Assembly (NCBI GenBank): GCA_963790875.1
Contig: CAWBQT010000001.1
Span: forward strand, 550,676-614,675
DNA: 64,000 bases
Reading direction: 5' to 3'
Origin: AP-15 sp963790875
Lineage (GTDB): Bacteria > Pseudomonadota > Alphaproteobacteria > ATCC43930 > CGMCC-115725
The position numbers were made by a program, and so were the translations under genes. Under the pieces are notes generated by a model. That model searched no databases. It saw only the letters and a program-made list of their open reading frames with translations, and had not been told where the DNA came from. Of the stretch, positions 1 to 7,878 are shown one piece after another. Position 1 is the stretch's first letter. Every line of letters begins with the position of its first letter.

Positions 1-1346
1 CAGCCGGGGTGGGGGCCGCTGTCGCGCCCGACGGCCCGTTGCAGGTAGGCGAGCGCCGCCTGGAGCTGGGCGTCCTCACGGGTACCGATGAGCAGCGGCT
101 TGATCGGATGGTCGAAAGGTTCGGGCGCGGCAGCGGCGCTGAGGCCGCCGGCGCTCTGGTTCAGCGAGCCGGTATTTTTCAGCGCGCCAAAGAGATCCGC
201 TTCATAGGTGACGAGGGCGTTGGCCACCTGCTCATTCTTTGGCAGATTGACGACAATATCGGGCGTGATGCCGTTGCCTTGGATCGAGCGTCCGGAGGGC
301 GTGTAATAGAGCGCCGTCGTCAGCCGCAACGCGCCGTGACCCTCGATCGGGATAATGGTCTGCACCGAGCCCTTGCCGAAGCTGCGGGTGCCCATGATCG
401 TCGCACGATGGTGATCCTGCAGGGCGCCGGCGACGATCTCGGCCGCCGAAGCAGAGGCGGCGTTGATCAGCACGACCATCGGGGTACCGACGACCAGGTC
501 GGTGCCGACCGGCGCCCGATAGACGTGGTCGTCCTCGGCGTTGCGGCCGCGCGTCGTAACGACGACACCGCCGTCGATCAATTCGCCGGTCACCTCGACG
601 GCAGCGTCGAGCAACCCGCCGGGATTGTTGCGCAGATCGACGACAAAGCCGTTCAGCCGGCCATGCGCCGCGTCCCTCAGCTTGGCGATCGCAGCAGCGA
701 ACTCGGCCGGCGTATCTTCGGAAAACGTCGTGATCCGGACATAGCCGATCCGGCCGGGTTCGAGCGCCGACTTGACCGAGACGACGTGGATCACGGCGCG
801 GGTCAAGATCATGTCGAAGGGCTGCCGGTCGCTGCGCGCAATGGTCAATGTCACGCGGGTGCCGGCGGTGCCGCGCAGCCGTTTGACGATAGCTTCGACG
901 TCCATCCCGGTCGTCGCCTGTCCGTCGATCTTGAGGATCCGATCACCGGGCTCGATGCCGGCGGTGGCGGCCGGGGTTCCTTCGATCGGCGCGATGACTT
1001 CCGGCACCTCGCCTTCCAGGGTCAGCTCGATCCCGATGCCGCCAAACTCGCCGCGAGTGACGGCATTCATCTGCTCGTACTGGTCCCGATCCATGTAATC
1101 GGAATGCGGATCGAGCCGCGTCAGCATGCCCTTCAGCGCGTCGTCGGTCAGTTCGTTGCCGCTGACCGGTGCGACGTAGTCGTGCTCGACTTTTTTGGCG
1201 ACCTGCTGCAGCAGCCCGAGATCGACCGGATCGCCAGCGGTCACGCCGGAGTTGGCGCCGGCGCAGCCATGCAGCGTCACGCTCAGGATCAGCGCCGCGG
1301 CGGCCCTGGCAAGGGGATAAGGCGAACGTAAGCAGGCGAGAATCAT
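1..1346 (-). CDS. ctpA: S41 family C-terminal processing peptidase, lipoprotein (3' end beyond window)
   Basis: Tail-specific serine protease of the periplasm, which in this family trims or degrades envelope proteins, including cell-wall hydrolases. The reading frame starts at ATG 1344-1346 and runs off the window at base 1, so the C-terminus is missing. Residues 1-28 form a lipoprotein signal ending in a lipobox (LHGC, Cys28). A PDZ segment follows around residues 100-180. The S41 core shows INAASASAAEI with the nucleophile Ser near residue 298, then GTRSFGKGSVQ carrying the general-base Lys. It lies downstream of a cell-wall amidase on the same strand. The ATG overlaps the stop of a 79-codon frame by four bases (ATGA), which suggests coupled translation. 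The family assignment is firm; the substrate is not known. Confidence 0.93.
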   Translation of the reverse strand, partial: MILACLRSPYPLARAAAALILSVTLHGCAGANSGVTAGDPVDLGLLQQVAKKVEHDYVAPVSGNELTDDALKGMLTRLDPHSDYMDRDQYEQMNAVTRGEFGGIGIELTLEGEVPEVIAPIEGTPAATAGIEPGDRILKIDGQATTGMDVEAIVKRLRGTAGTRVTLTIARSDRQPFDMILTRAVIHVVSVKSALEPGRIGYVRITTFSEDTPAEFAAAIAKLRDAAHGRLNGFVVDLRNNPGGLLDAAVEVTGELIDGGVVVTTRGRNAEDDHVYRAPVGTDLVVGTPMVVLINAASASAAEIVAGALQDHHRATIMGTRSFGKGSVQTIIPIEGHGALRLTTALYYTPSGRSIQGNGITPDIVVNLPKNEQVANALVTYEADLFGALKNTGSLNQSAGGLSAAAAPEPFDHPIKPLLIGTREDAQLQAALAYLQRAVGRDSGPHPG

Positions 1347-1582
1347 CGTTTTTCCAGCGAAGGGACGGGTTCGGCGCCAGTTCCCGGGGGCGCGACACAG
1401 CGCGCCGCGGCCAAGCCGCCGGAGCGCCACCAGAATGTGGTCTTCGGCCGGCCCACGTCCAGGGCGCGGCCGGGCCGCGAGGCCGGCAAACGCCGCGTGA
1501 TCTTGCGGAAACGGTCGAGCGTCACCGGCAAATCCTTGCCGATCTCGGCGATGACCAGCGAATTTCGGCCAACCCTTGCCAA
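1343..1582 (-). CDS. Small hypothetical protein between amidase and ctpA
   Basis: A 79-codon frame with a TTG start at 1580-1582. It begins 24 bases after the amidase stop and ends in an ATGA overlap with the protease gene. A purine-rich GGTGAAGAAA lies upstream of the TTG at a slightly long spacing. The product is basic, has no signal peptide or membrane segment, and I do not recognise it. Support comes only from the tight operon-like spacing between two real genes. It could equally be a leader or chance frame in high-GC DNA, or the overgrown remnant of a larger gene. Confidence 0.3.
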   Translation of the reverse strand: MARVGRNSLVIAEIGKDLPVTLDRFRKITRRLPASRPGRALDVGRPKTTFWWRSGGLAAARCVAPPGTGAEPVPSLEKR

Positions 1583-1605
1583 ACTGCCGATTTCTTCACC
1601 GGCGC

Positions 1606-2427
1606 TCAGGTCGCTCGGCGGTCGGCAAAATACATCTCGACGGCATCGGCCAGACCGCGGGCGAGCCGCTCTTGATAGGCGGGCTCCTGCAACAGACGCT
1701 CTTCGATCGGGTTCGACAGACAGCCCGTCTCAACCAGAGCGGACGGAACATTGGGTGCGGTCAATACGACAAAACCGGCCGAACGCAACGGGTTGTCGAG
1801 CAATGCCACTTGGCGGCCGAGCACCGTTACGACGCCGCGCGCGAGCGCGACCGACAGATTGTCGGTCTGGCGCTGTTCCAGATCGCCAAGGATGCTGCCG
1901 ATTTCGGACGACTCGCGGAGTCGGACTCCGGCCACGACCTCCTCGTTCTGACTGTCGGCGAGGGCCGCCGCTACGCGATCCGAAGCCGTCGCCGATAGTG
2001 TGAACACGGAAAGTCCGCGCATCGTCGCTTCCGGCAGGGCATCGGCGTGGACCGAAAGAAACAGGTCGGCGTGCCAATCCCGCGCCCGGGCGACCCGCTC
2101 CTGCAACGGTACAAACTCGTCGGTATCCCGGGTCAGCGCAACGCGAAAGCGCTGCGTCGAGTTAAGGAGGCGCGCGAGGCCCGTTGCGGTGGCAAAGACG
2201 ATATTCTTCTCGTACGCGCCGCTCGCGCTGATTGCGCCGGGATCGACACCGCCATGTCCGGGATCAATGACGACCACCGGACGGGGCCCCGGCGGATTGG
2301 GCTTGTGCTGCGGCAGGAGCCACCCCGGCAACGACACGGATGCCGTTCCGAACGCGACGCCGTGGGCGGCGCCGCAGCATCCGAGAAAGCGCAGCATATC
2401 GCGCCGCGCCAAGGCGAAGTTTCGCAT
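1606..2427 (-). CDS. N-acetylmuramoyl-L-alanine amidase (Amidase_3)
   Basis: Zinc amidase that cleaves the bond between N-acetylmuramic acid and the stem peptide in septal peptidoglycan. I start it at ATG 2425-2427 because the protein then begins with a twin-arginine-like signal (ARRDMLRFLG). A longer in-frame start at 2481 would add 18 residues before it. The Amidase_3 domain covers residues 51-265. It shows VVIDPGHGG (zinc His58), the Glu of GAYEK (about residue 73), the LFLSVHADA histidine and the catalytic ALVETGCLSN glutamate. At about 273 residues it is short, with no AMIN or LysM domain. It is probably transcribed with the downstream protease. A PBP1a gene often follows such amidases in alphaproteobacteria, but none does here. 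Confidence 0.93.
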   Translation of the reverse strand: MRNFALARRDMLRFLGCCGAAHGVAFGTASVSLPGWLLPQHKPNPPGPRPVVVIDPGHGGVDPGAISASGAYEKNIVFATATGLARLLNSTQRFRVALTRDTDEFVPLQERVARARDWHADLFLSVHADALPEATMRGLSVFTLSATASDRVAAALADSQNEEVVAGVRLRESSEIGSILGDLEQRQTDNLSVALARGVVTVLGRQVALLDNPLRSAGFVVLTAPNVPSALVETGCLSNPIEERLLQEPAYQERLARGLADAVEMYFADRRAT

Positions 2428-2567
2428 TCCCCCGACCCCCAAACGGCGCTTCCCGCCCCTACCGGGTGCGCCGGCCGACACATATTATGCGACAAACCCG
2501 GCTTTATTGCCACCGGCGATCGGTCCGCACTAGAAGCCGCAGAGCCGGCGGTCGGTTAGGCGATCGG

Positions 2568-2924
2568 CTAGGACGAGCCGCCGCGGCGGTCGTCATTCGA
2601 TCTACGAAAGGATGTGGGTTCGGCGCGCCGCTGCGGCGCAAAGAGCCGGCGCACAACGCGCGACATGCGCCGCAGCAGCGCCTCCACCGGGCGCAGCAGG
2701 CGAAGCTCGACAATCTCGGCGGCTACGGTACGTCGCGGCACGCGTCGCAGGCTCGCCATGCCGTGCCGGCGATAATCGGCGACCCAGATTTCGACGAGAC
2801 GGCGCGGCATGTCGAACGCCGCGGCGGCGCGAGCTGTCGTCCAGCCGTCGACGATGACGCGCTGGACGATCTGCCCCCGCCGGACCGCCGTGACCCGGTG
2901 CCGTCCGCTCGATGACTGCCTCAT
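2568..2924 (-). CDS. Helix-turn-helix protein of IS481/leucine-zipper type
   Basis: A 118-residue arginine-rich protein. Residues 12-70 match the helix-turn-helix found at the N-terminus of IS481-like transposases and related orphan regulators: RRGQIVQRV, then WTTARAAAAFDM, then WVADYRRHGMASLRRV. No DDE catalytic domain follows, so it is either a small DNA-binding protein or the surviving N-terminus of a transposase. The C-terminal third is low-complexity Arg/Ala/Ser. It stands alone, between the amidase operon and the reductase-thiolase pair on the same strand. Confidence 0.6.
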   Translation of the reverse strand: MRQSSSGRHRVTAVRRGQIVQRVIVDGWTTARAAAAFDMPRRLVEIWVADYRRHGMASLRRVPRRTVAAEIVELRLLRPVEALLRRMSRVVRRLFAPQRRAEPTSFRRSNDDRRGGSS

Positions 2925-2983
2925 GCCTCGATCTCCGAGGCTCCGCTGCCGAAGCCGATCTTCCCGCTAACGCACTACGTGCC

Positions 2984-3994
2984 CTATAATTCCTCGCCTC
3001 GCGCCATCGTGAGGTCGACGACGACCCGCCCGCGCACCGCACCGGCGAGGATTCGCGGCGCGAGTTCGGGCAAGGCCGATAGAGCGACGATCTCGGTCAT
3101 GGCGTCGAGCCGACGGGTCGGCAGATCGCGCGCGAGACGCCGCCAAGCTTCGATCCGCTCTTCCCGTGGGCACATCACCGAGTCGATGCCGAGCAGGTTC
3201 ACGCCGCGCAGCAAAAACGGGATCACCGTGGCCGGCAGATCGCTGCCGCCGGCCAGGCCGCAGGCGGCGACGCTGGCGCGGTATTTGAGCTGGGTCAGGA
3301 TCGTCGCGAGCGTGTTGCCGCCGACCGCGTCGACTGCCCCGGCCCAGCGCTCGCCGTCAAGCGGCCGCGCCGGTTTCGCGGCGAGCGCTGCGCGGTCGAG
3401 CAGCTCGGCGGCGCCGAGCTCTTCGAGATAGTGGCGCTCCGCCGGCCGACCGGTCGCCGCTACGACCCGATAGCCGAGCACCGCCAGCAAAGCCGTGGCG
3501 ATGCTGCCGACCCCGCCGGCAGCGCCGGTGACGAGCACATCGCCCGCCTCCGGGCGCAGGCCATGCCGCTCGAGCGCGTTGACCGCCAGCATCGCCGTCA
3601 GCCCGGCGGTGCCGACCGCCATCGCCCGGCTGGCGCTGAGCCCATCCGGGCGCCGCACCAGAAACGCGGCCGGGACCCGCGCCTTCTCGGCATAGCCGCC
3701 CCAACGGGTCTCGCCGACCCGCCAGCCGGTCAGCACGACCGGATCGCCAGGCGCGAATTCCGGCGAAGCCGAGTGCTCGACGGTGCCGGCGAAATCGATG
3801 CCGGGCACATGCGGATAACTCCGCACCAAGCGGCCGAGACCCTTGAGGATCATTCCGTCCTTGTAGTTGAGGGTCGAGCATTCGACCCTGACGCTGACGT
3901 CGCCCGGCGGCAGCCGCGCCTCGTCGACCTGCTCGACGCGGGCGACGACCCGGCCGCCCTCCTCATGCAGGACCAATGCGCGGAACATCGCCAT
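2984..3994 (-). CDS. acuI: Acrylyl-CoA reductase-like MDR oxidoreductase
   Basis: Medium-chain zinc-free reductase of the AcuI/YhdH family, which reduces acryloyl-CoA to propionyl-CoA with NADPH. It has the typical length (336 residues) and family signatures: TLNYKDGMILKGLG near residue 45, PGIDFAGTV near 66, and the nucleotide-binding VTGAAGGVGSIA near 155. The late LLGIDSVMCP stretch (about residues 270-280) is diagnostic of the family. Its ATG shares one base with the stop of the upstream thiolase (TAATG), so the two genes are translationally coupled. The context suggests acyl-CoA turnover rather than alcohol metabolism. Confidence 0.88.
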   Translation of the reverse strand: MAMFRALVLHEEGGRVVARVEQVDEARLPPGDVSVRVECSTLNYKDGMILKGLGRLVRSYPHVPGIDFAGTVEHSASPEFAPGDPVVLTGWRVGETRWGGYAEKARVPAAFLVRRPDGLSASRAMAVGTAGLTAMLAVNALERHGLRPEAGDVLVTGAAGGVGSIATALLAVLGYRVVAATGRPAERHYLEELGAAELLDRAALAAKPARPLDGERWAGAVDAVGGNTLATILTQLKYRASVAACGLAGGSDLPATVIPFLLRGVNLLGIDSVMCPREERIEAWRRLARDLPTRRLDAMTEIVALSALPELAPRILAGAVRGRVVVDLTMARGEEL

Positions 3995-5160
3995 TACGCA
4001 CGTAACGGCTCGAGGATGCTGACGAAATTGGCGACCGCGGCGCCGCCCATGTTCATGACGCCGGCGAGTGCCGCGCCAGGTATCTGAATAGCGCCGGCGG
4101 CGCCGGTCACCTGCATCGCCGCCAATACATGCATCGAGACGCCGGTGGCCCCAATCGGATGGCCTTTCGATTTGAGCCCGCCCGACGGGTTGACCGGCAG
4201 GCGGCCGTCTTTTTCGGTCCAGCCTTCGAGGATCGCGTGGGCACCCTCGCCGGGCGGGACGAGCCCCATGGCCTCATATTCGATCAGCTCGGCGATCGTG
4301 AAGCAGTCGTGGGTCTCGACGAGATCGAGATCGTCGAGCCTGAGACACGCCGCGGCGAGCGCCCGCCGCCAGGCGAGCGCCGGGCCCTCGAAGGCGATCA
4401 CATCGCGCCGGCTCATCGGCAAAAAATCGTTGACCTGCTCGGCGGCACGGAACACGACCGCCTTCTTCAGGCTGAGCGCGGTCGCGACATCGGCAAGCAC
4501 CACCGCCGCCGCTCCGTCGGACACCAGCGAGCAATCGGTGCGCCGCAGCGGTCCGGCGACGAGCGGGTTCTTGTCCGACACCGTGCGGCAGAATTCGTAG
4601 CCGAGATCCTTTTGCATCTGCGCCAGCGGATTGACCGCCCCGTTCTTGTGGTTCTTGGCGGCGATCCGGGCGAGCGCGTCGGACTGATCGCCGTAACGCT
4701 GAAAATAGCTCTGCGCGATCTTGCCGAAGATGCCGGCAAAGCCGCCGGGGGTCGCATCCTCCTCCTTTCGGTAGCTGGCGCCCAAAAGGATGTCGCCGAC
4801 CGCAGCGCCCGAGACTTCCGACATCTTTTCGACGCCGACGACGAGCGCGAGGCGCGCCCTGTGGGCAGCGATCGCGTTCAGTCCCTGATGGATCGCCGCC
4901 GATCCGGTGGCGCAGGCGTCCTCGACCCGCGTCGCCGGCTTGAAGCGAAAGCCGGGATCGGTCTGAAAGACGAGCGATGCCGGGAATTCCTGGCGGACGA
5001 AGCCGCCGTTCATCGTCCCGAGATAAACGGTGTCGATGTCGGCCGCGCCGACGCCGGCATCGGCGAGGGCGGCCTCGGTCACCTCGACGATCAGCAACTC
5101 GATGTCCCGGCCCTCATGCCGGCCGAATTTGCTGTGCGCCCAGCCGACGATGCATCCCAT
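3994..5160 (-). CDS. Thiolase family protein (SCP2-thiolase-like acetyl-CoA acetyltransferase)
   Basis: Thiolase-fold enzyme expected to cleave or condense 3-oxoacyl-CoA. Visible motifs are the acyl-accepting Cys in RVEDACATGSAA (about residue 83), THDCFTIAELIEYE (about 290), and the C-terminal KSKGHPIGATG with the active-site His. The THDCF pattern, where classical thiolases have the NEAF loop, marks the SCP2-like branch. These often act on branched or steroid-type CoA esters, or lack ordinary thiolase activity. At 388 residues it is full length. It is coupled to the AcuI-like reductase and probably handles the same substrate class. Confidence 0.9.
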   Translation of the reverse strand: MGCIVGWAHSKFGRHEGRDIELLIVEVTEAALADAGVGAADIDTVYLGTMNGGFVRQEFPASLVFQTDPGFRFKPATRVEDACATGSAAIHQGLNAIAAHRARLALVVGVEKMSEVSGAAVGDILLGASYRKEEDATPGGFAGIFGKIAQSYFQRYGDQSDALARIAAKNHKNGAVNPLAQMQKDLGYEFCRTVSDKNPLVAGPLRRTDCSLVSDGAAAVVLADVATALSLKKAVVFRAAEQVNDFLPMSRRDVIAFEGPALAWRRALAAACLRLDDLDLVETHDCFTIAELIEYEAMGLVPPGEGAHAILEGWTEKDGRLPVNPSGGLKSKGHPIGATGVSMHVLAAMQVTGAAGAIQIPGAALAGVMNMGGAAVANFVSILEPLRA

Positions 5161-5267
5161 ATGCCGCCCTCCGAGAATCCGGCCGCCGCGGACGGCAGGA
5201 GCTCTCCCGCGACCTCCGGTCTATCCTGATATGGGTAAAGAAACGGCTGAGAAAATGGATGCGATCG

Positions 5268-5349
5268 CCCCCTCACCGCAGCCCTCTCCCCGCGAGCGAT
5301 CCGCTCGCGGGGAGAGGGCTGGACCCGCGCTAGCGGGAGCGTGAGGGGC
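5268..5349. repeat. Palindromic intergenic repeat, CCCCTCACC type, copy 1
   Basis: Between the thiolase and an LLM gene. The outer arms are CCCCTCACC and GTGAGGGG. Inside is a perfect 18-base-pair palindrome (5281-5298 with 5302-5319, loop of three bases). The strong hairpin may also end transcription of both convergent or flanking units. Related copies lie at 17558-17632 and 29022-29146. Confidence 0.75.
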
Positions 5350-5369
5350 GTTTGGCGCTATCGCAACCG

Positions 5370-6425
5370 TCAATGGAGGCGCGGCTGCACCTTCTCGCAC
5401 AACAGCTGCAGCGAGCGCATGACGCGTTCGTGCGGCACGAGGCCGCCGTAATTCAGCTCGGCGAGGATCCCGGCGAGGCCCAGCTGCTGCTGCAGGGTCA
5501 TAAGACGGTCGGCAACCACCTCCGGCGTGCCAATGATGGCCCGACCTTGCAGCACCTCGTCATAGGTCAGCGTCTGCAGCCGGTGCGCCCCCTCGATGCG
5601 CCGCGCGCTGTCGAACACCCCGGCGCTGTGGGCCGACTCTTGGAGTCGCGCGCCCAACCAGCGGTAGGTATTCATCAGGCTCTCTTCGGGGTCCCGGCGC
5701 GCCTGTTCCAGCGTGTCGCCGACGTAGACCGGGGCGCGCAGATAGACCTCGCCGCCGCCCTCATGCCCGGCCGCCCGCCAGGCGTTCCGATAGATCTCGA
5801 GATTGGGGAGCACCTCGTCGATCGTGCCGCGGCGCGCGCCAACGAAGATCGCATGACCCTGCTGGCCCGCGGCAATGAAGGTGTCCTCCCGGTTCGCCGC
5901 GATCCGGATCGGCGGGTGCGGCCGGTGGAACGGCTTCGGTACGATGCTTACGTTTTCGTAATTGTAATACTTGCCAGCAAAGGAGAATTTTTCCTCAGTC
6001 CAGGCGCGCTTGACGACCTCGAGGACTTCGGCAAAGCGCTCGGGGCTTTCGCCATAGGAAATGCCGTAGGCTTCGTAGGCGCGCGGAAAGCCGCTGCGCC
6101 CGACCCCGAACAGCAGCCGGCCGTGGCTGATGTGGTCGACGGTCGCGGTCTCCTCGGCGAGGCGCAAAGGCTGGCAGAGCGGCAGGACCTGCACGCCGAG
6201 ACCGATCTTGATGTGCCGGGTGCGGGCGGCGATGGCACTGGCGATGGTCAACGGCACCGAGCACACGGAGCGGTCGGGGGCCATGTGGATCTCCGGCAGC
6301 CAGATCGCGTCCAATCCCCAGCGCTCGGCGGCGTCGACCTGATCGAAGGCGGTGTCGAACGCCTCGGCCTCGGTCTGTCCCGGGCGGCGCTGGAACTCGT
6401 GGAACACGCCGAATTCAAATACCAT
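5370..6425 (-). CDS. LLM class flavin-dependent oxidoreductase 1
   Basis: Luciferase-like TIM-barrel monooxygenase using reduced FMN or F420, with unknown substrate. It belongs to a distinct subgroup in this window (with 9038-10066, 14229-15278 and 42462-43511) that begins MxxxGxFHEF. The subgroup shares GLDAIWLPEIH (about residue 40), VQVLPLCQPLRLAEE (about 80), GRLLFGVGRSGFPRAY (about 105) and the end LLCEKVQPRLH. Length is 351 residues. The start at 6423-6425 matches the paralogues exactly. The neighbours are further LLM genes on the same strand, separated by a repeat-bounded pseudogene. Confidence 0.9.
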   Translation of the reverse strand: MVFEFGVFHEFQRRPGQTEAEAFDTAFDQVDAAERWGLDAIWLPEIHMAPDRSVCSVPLTIASAIAARTRHIKIGLGVQVLPLCQPLRLAEETATVDHISHGRLLFGVGRSGFPRAYEAYGISYGESPERFAEVLEVVKRAWTEEKFSFAGKYYNYENVSIVPKPFHRPHPPIRIAANREDTFIAAGQQGHAIFVGARRGTIDEVLPNLEIYRNAWRAAGHEGGGEVYLRAPVYVGDTLEQARRDPEESLMNTYRWLGARLQESAHSAGVFDSARRIEGAHRLQTLTYDEVLQGRAIIGTPEVVADRLMTLQQQLGLAGILAELNYGGLVPHERVMRSLQLLCEKVQPRLH

Positions 6426-6473
6426 CTTGCTTACTCCTCTCTCCTGGCGACCGTGCTCGCTCCTGACAAACGG

Positions 6474-6793
6474 TTTACCGCAAAGGACGCAAAGGGTTCG
6501 CGACGGCCGCTAAGGATCACAATCCATTGACCATCCTGACGATCCCGTCGCGCATATGCGGGACGTGAAAGTTTAACAAATAGTCCAGCTTGAACCCGCC
6601 GAGTTTGGTATAGCTCAAAAGCTGCGCCCTGTGTCTCCAGTTCGTGGCGTAAGCAGGTCTCATAAGCGCTCTCGAGCAGGCCCGGACCGACAATCGAGTG
6701 AACCTTGATCGCGGGCCCGATGATCGCATGTCCGATGAATTCTTCATCCCCGCTTCGCGCCCTTTGCGAGCCCTTTGCGCTCTTTGCGGTAAA
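6474..6793. mobile_element. 320-bp cassette bounded by 23-bp inverted repeats, carrying a GxxExxY remnant
   Basis: The left end (6474-6496, TTTACCGCAAAGGACGCAAA plus GGG) and the right end (6771-6793, CCCTTTGCGCTCTTTGCGGT plus AAA) are inverted repeats matching at 21 of 23 positions. Partial units of the same CGCAAAGG motif recur just inside (for example 6758-6765). Almost everything between them is the GxxExxY pseudogene. No transposase is present. By structure this is a small, MITE-like or cassette-like unit inserted between two LLM genes. Whether it moves is inference. Confidence 0.65.
6517..6750 (-). pseudogene. GxxExxY family protein, internally deleted
   Basis: The minus strand from about 6750 reads DEEFIGHAIIGPAIKVHS, then GPGLLESAYETCL. 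This is the family-naming GxxExxY segment (GLLESAY). The frame then breaks. From about 6625 to the TGA at 6517-6519 another frame gives LLSYTKLGGFKLDYLL, then FHVPHMRDGIVRMVNG, the family C-terminus. Intact members are about 120-130 residues. Here some 40-50 central residues, including the conserved nuclease-like KAV core, are missing, and no start codon is obvious. It is therefore a dead copy. Family function is unknown; a PD-(D/E)XK-like fold has been suggested. Confidence 0.8.
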
Positions 6794-6811
6794 TGAAATC
6801 TTTGTCGCGGG

Positions 6812-7846
6812 TCACTTGCCGGCCAGGGCGAGGGCGGGTTCATCGCTGAAGGCGGGCATGATTTCGCGGGCGAAGCGACGGATGTTCTCCCGCGAGCCGC
6901 CGAAATTGATGATGACATACTCGACCCCGCCCTTTTGCAGCCTTTCGAGCTTGTGCATGATCTCGTCCGGGTTGCCGAACAGCGCGCTTTCCGCGCTCTC
7001 GTGGCGCGCCGCTTTCTCGTCGTCGAGCATGTAGCGATCACGCGTTTCGCCGTCAGGCCGCCGCGCCAGGGCGTTGATCCGCATATGCCCCTGGTAGCGG
7101 CGTTCGAATGCCGCCTCCTTGTCGGCCGCATCCTTCGCGAAATGCACGGCGCGCGCTACCGCTACCTCCATCGGGTCGAAGCGGCGCCCGCGGGTTTCGA
7201 CCTCATTCCTGAATTGCGCGACCTGTTCGAGGATCTCTTCGGCGAGCGAATGCTGGCCCAACAGCATGTTGTAGCCGCGCTCGGCGACCTGGCGCACCGA
7301 ATTGGCGCTGCCCGCCCCCATCCAGAATGGCGGATGCGGCCTTTGCGCGGCGGGCGGCTCGACGACGATGTTGTCGTATTGCCAGAATTTTCCGCGATGC
7401 GAGAACGGCGTTTCGCTGACGAAAGCCTTGGTGAGGACGTCGAGCGCCTCCTCGAAGCGCTCGTCGGCTTCCTCCATGGCGACGCAGAAGCCGGCGAATT
7501 CGTTCCACCGATAGCCTTTGCCGACGCCGAAATCGAGCCGCCCGCCCGACAAAAGATCGAGGGTCGCGGCCTGTTCGGCCAGCAATACCGGGTTGTGCCA
7601 GGGGAGGACCAGCACCGCCGTGCCGAGCCGCAAATGCCGGGTGCGGGCGCCGAGCCAGGTCAACAGGTTGAGGCTCGCCGAAACCTGGCCGAACCCGGTG
7701 AAATGATGCTCGACGAGAAACGTGCTGTAATAGCCGAGCGCTTCGGCCTCGACATTGTTGTCGATGAAATCCCGAAAGCCCTGGCTGCTGTCTGTATCGG
7801 GGCCGGTGCGCCGCGCCTGGGCGCTGCCGAACAGTCCAAATCGCAT
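6812..7846 (-). CDS. LLM class flavin-dependent oxidoreductase 2
   Basis: Luciferase-like monooxygenase of 344 residues from another branch than the FHEF group. It starts MRFGLFGSAQ, has FLVEHHFTGFGQ at about residues 43-55 (the EHHF signature of the bacterial-luciferase branch), TAVLVLPWHNPVLLAEQ near 75, and GRLDFGVGKGYRWNEF near 103. The C-terminus has GNPDEIMHKLERL followed by VEYVIINFGG. Cofactor and substrate cannot be read from sequence. It is on the same strand as the MetE-like gene (33 bases between them) and may be co-transcribed with it. Confidence 0.9.
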   Translation of the reverse strand: MRFGLFGSAQARRTGPDTDSSQGFRDFIDNNVEAEALGYYSTFLVEHHFTGFGQVSASLNLLTWLGARTRHLRLGTAVLVLPWHNPVLLAEQAATLDLLSGGRLDFGVGKGYRWNEFAGFCVAMEEADERFEEALDVLTKAFVSETPFSHRGKFWQYDNIVVEPPAAQRPHPPFWMGAGSANSVRQVAERGYNMLLGQHSLAEEILEQVAQFRNEVETRGRRFDPMEVAVARAVHFAKDAADKEAAFERRYQGHMRINALARRPDGETRDRYMLDDEKAARHESAESALFGNPDEIMHKLERLQKGGVEYVIINFGGSRENIRRFAREIMPAFSDEPALALAGK

Positions 7847-7878
7847 CTGTCAATCTCCCAAGTGGTTGGGGTGAGCAG

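Noticed and set aside
9..1331. 440-codon plus-strand frame opposite the protease gene
   Set aside because: It is the antisense shadow of ctpA. The minus strand carries the lipobox, PDZ and S41 catalytic motifs.
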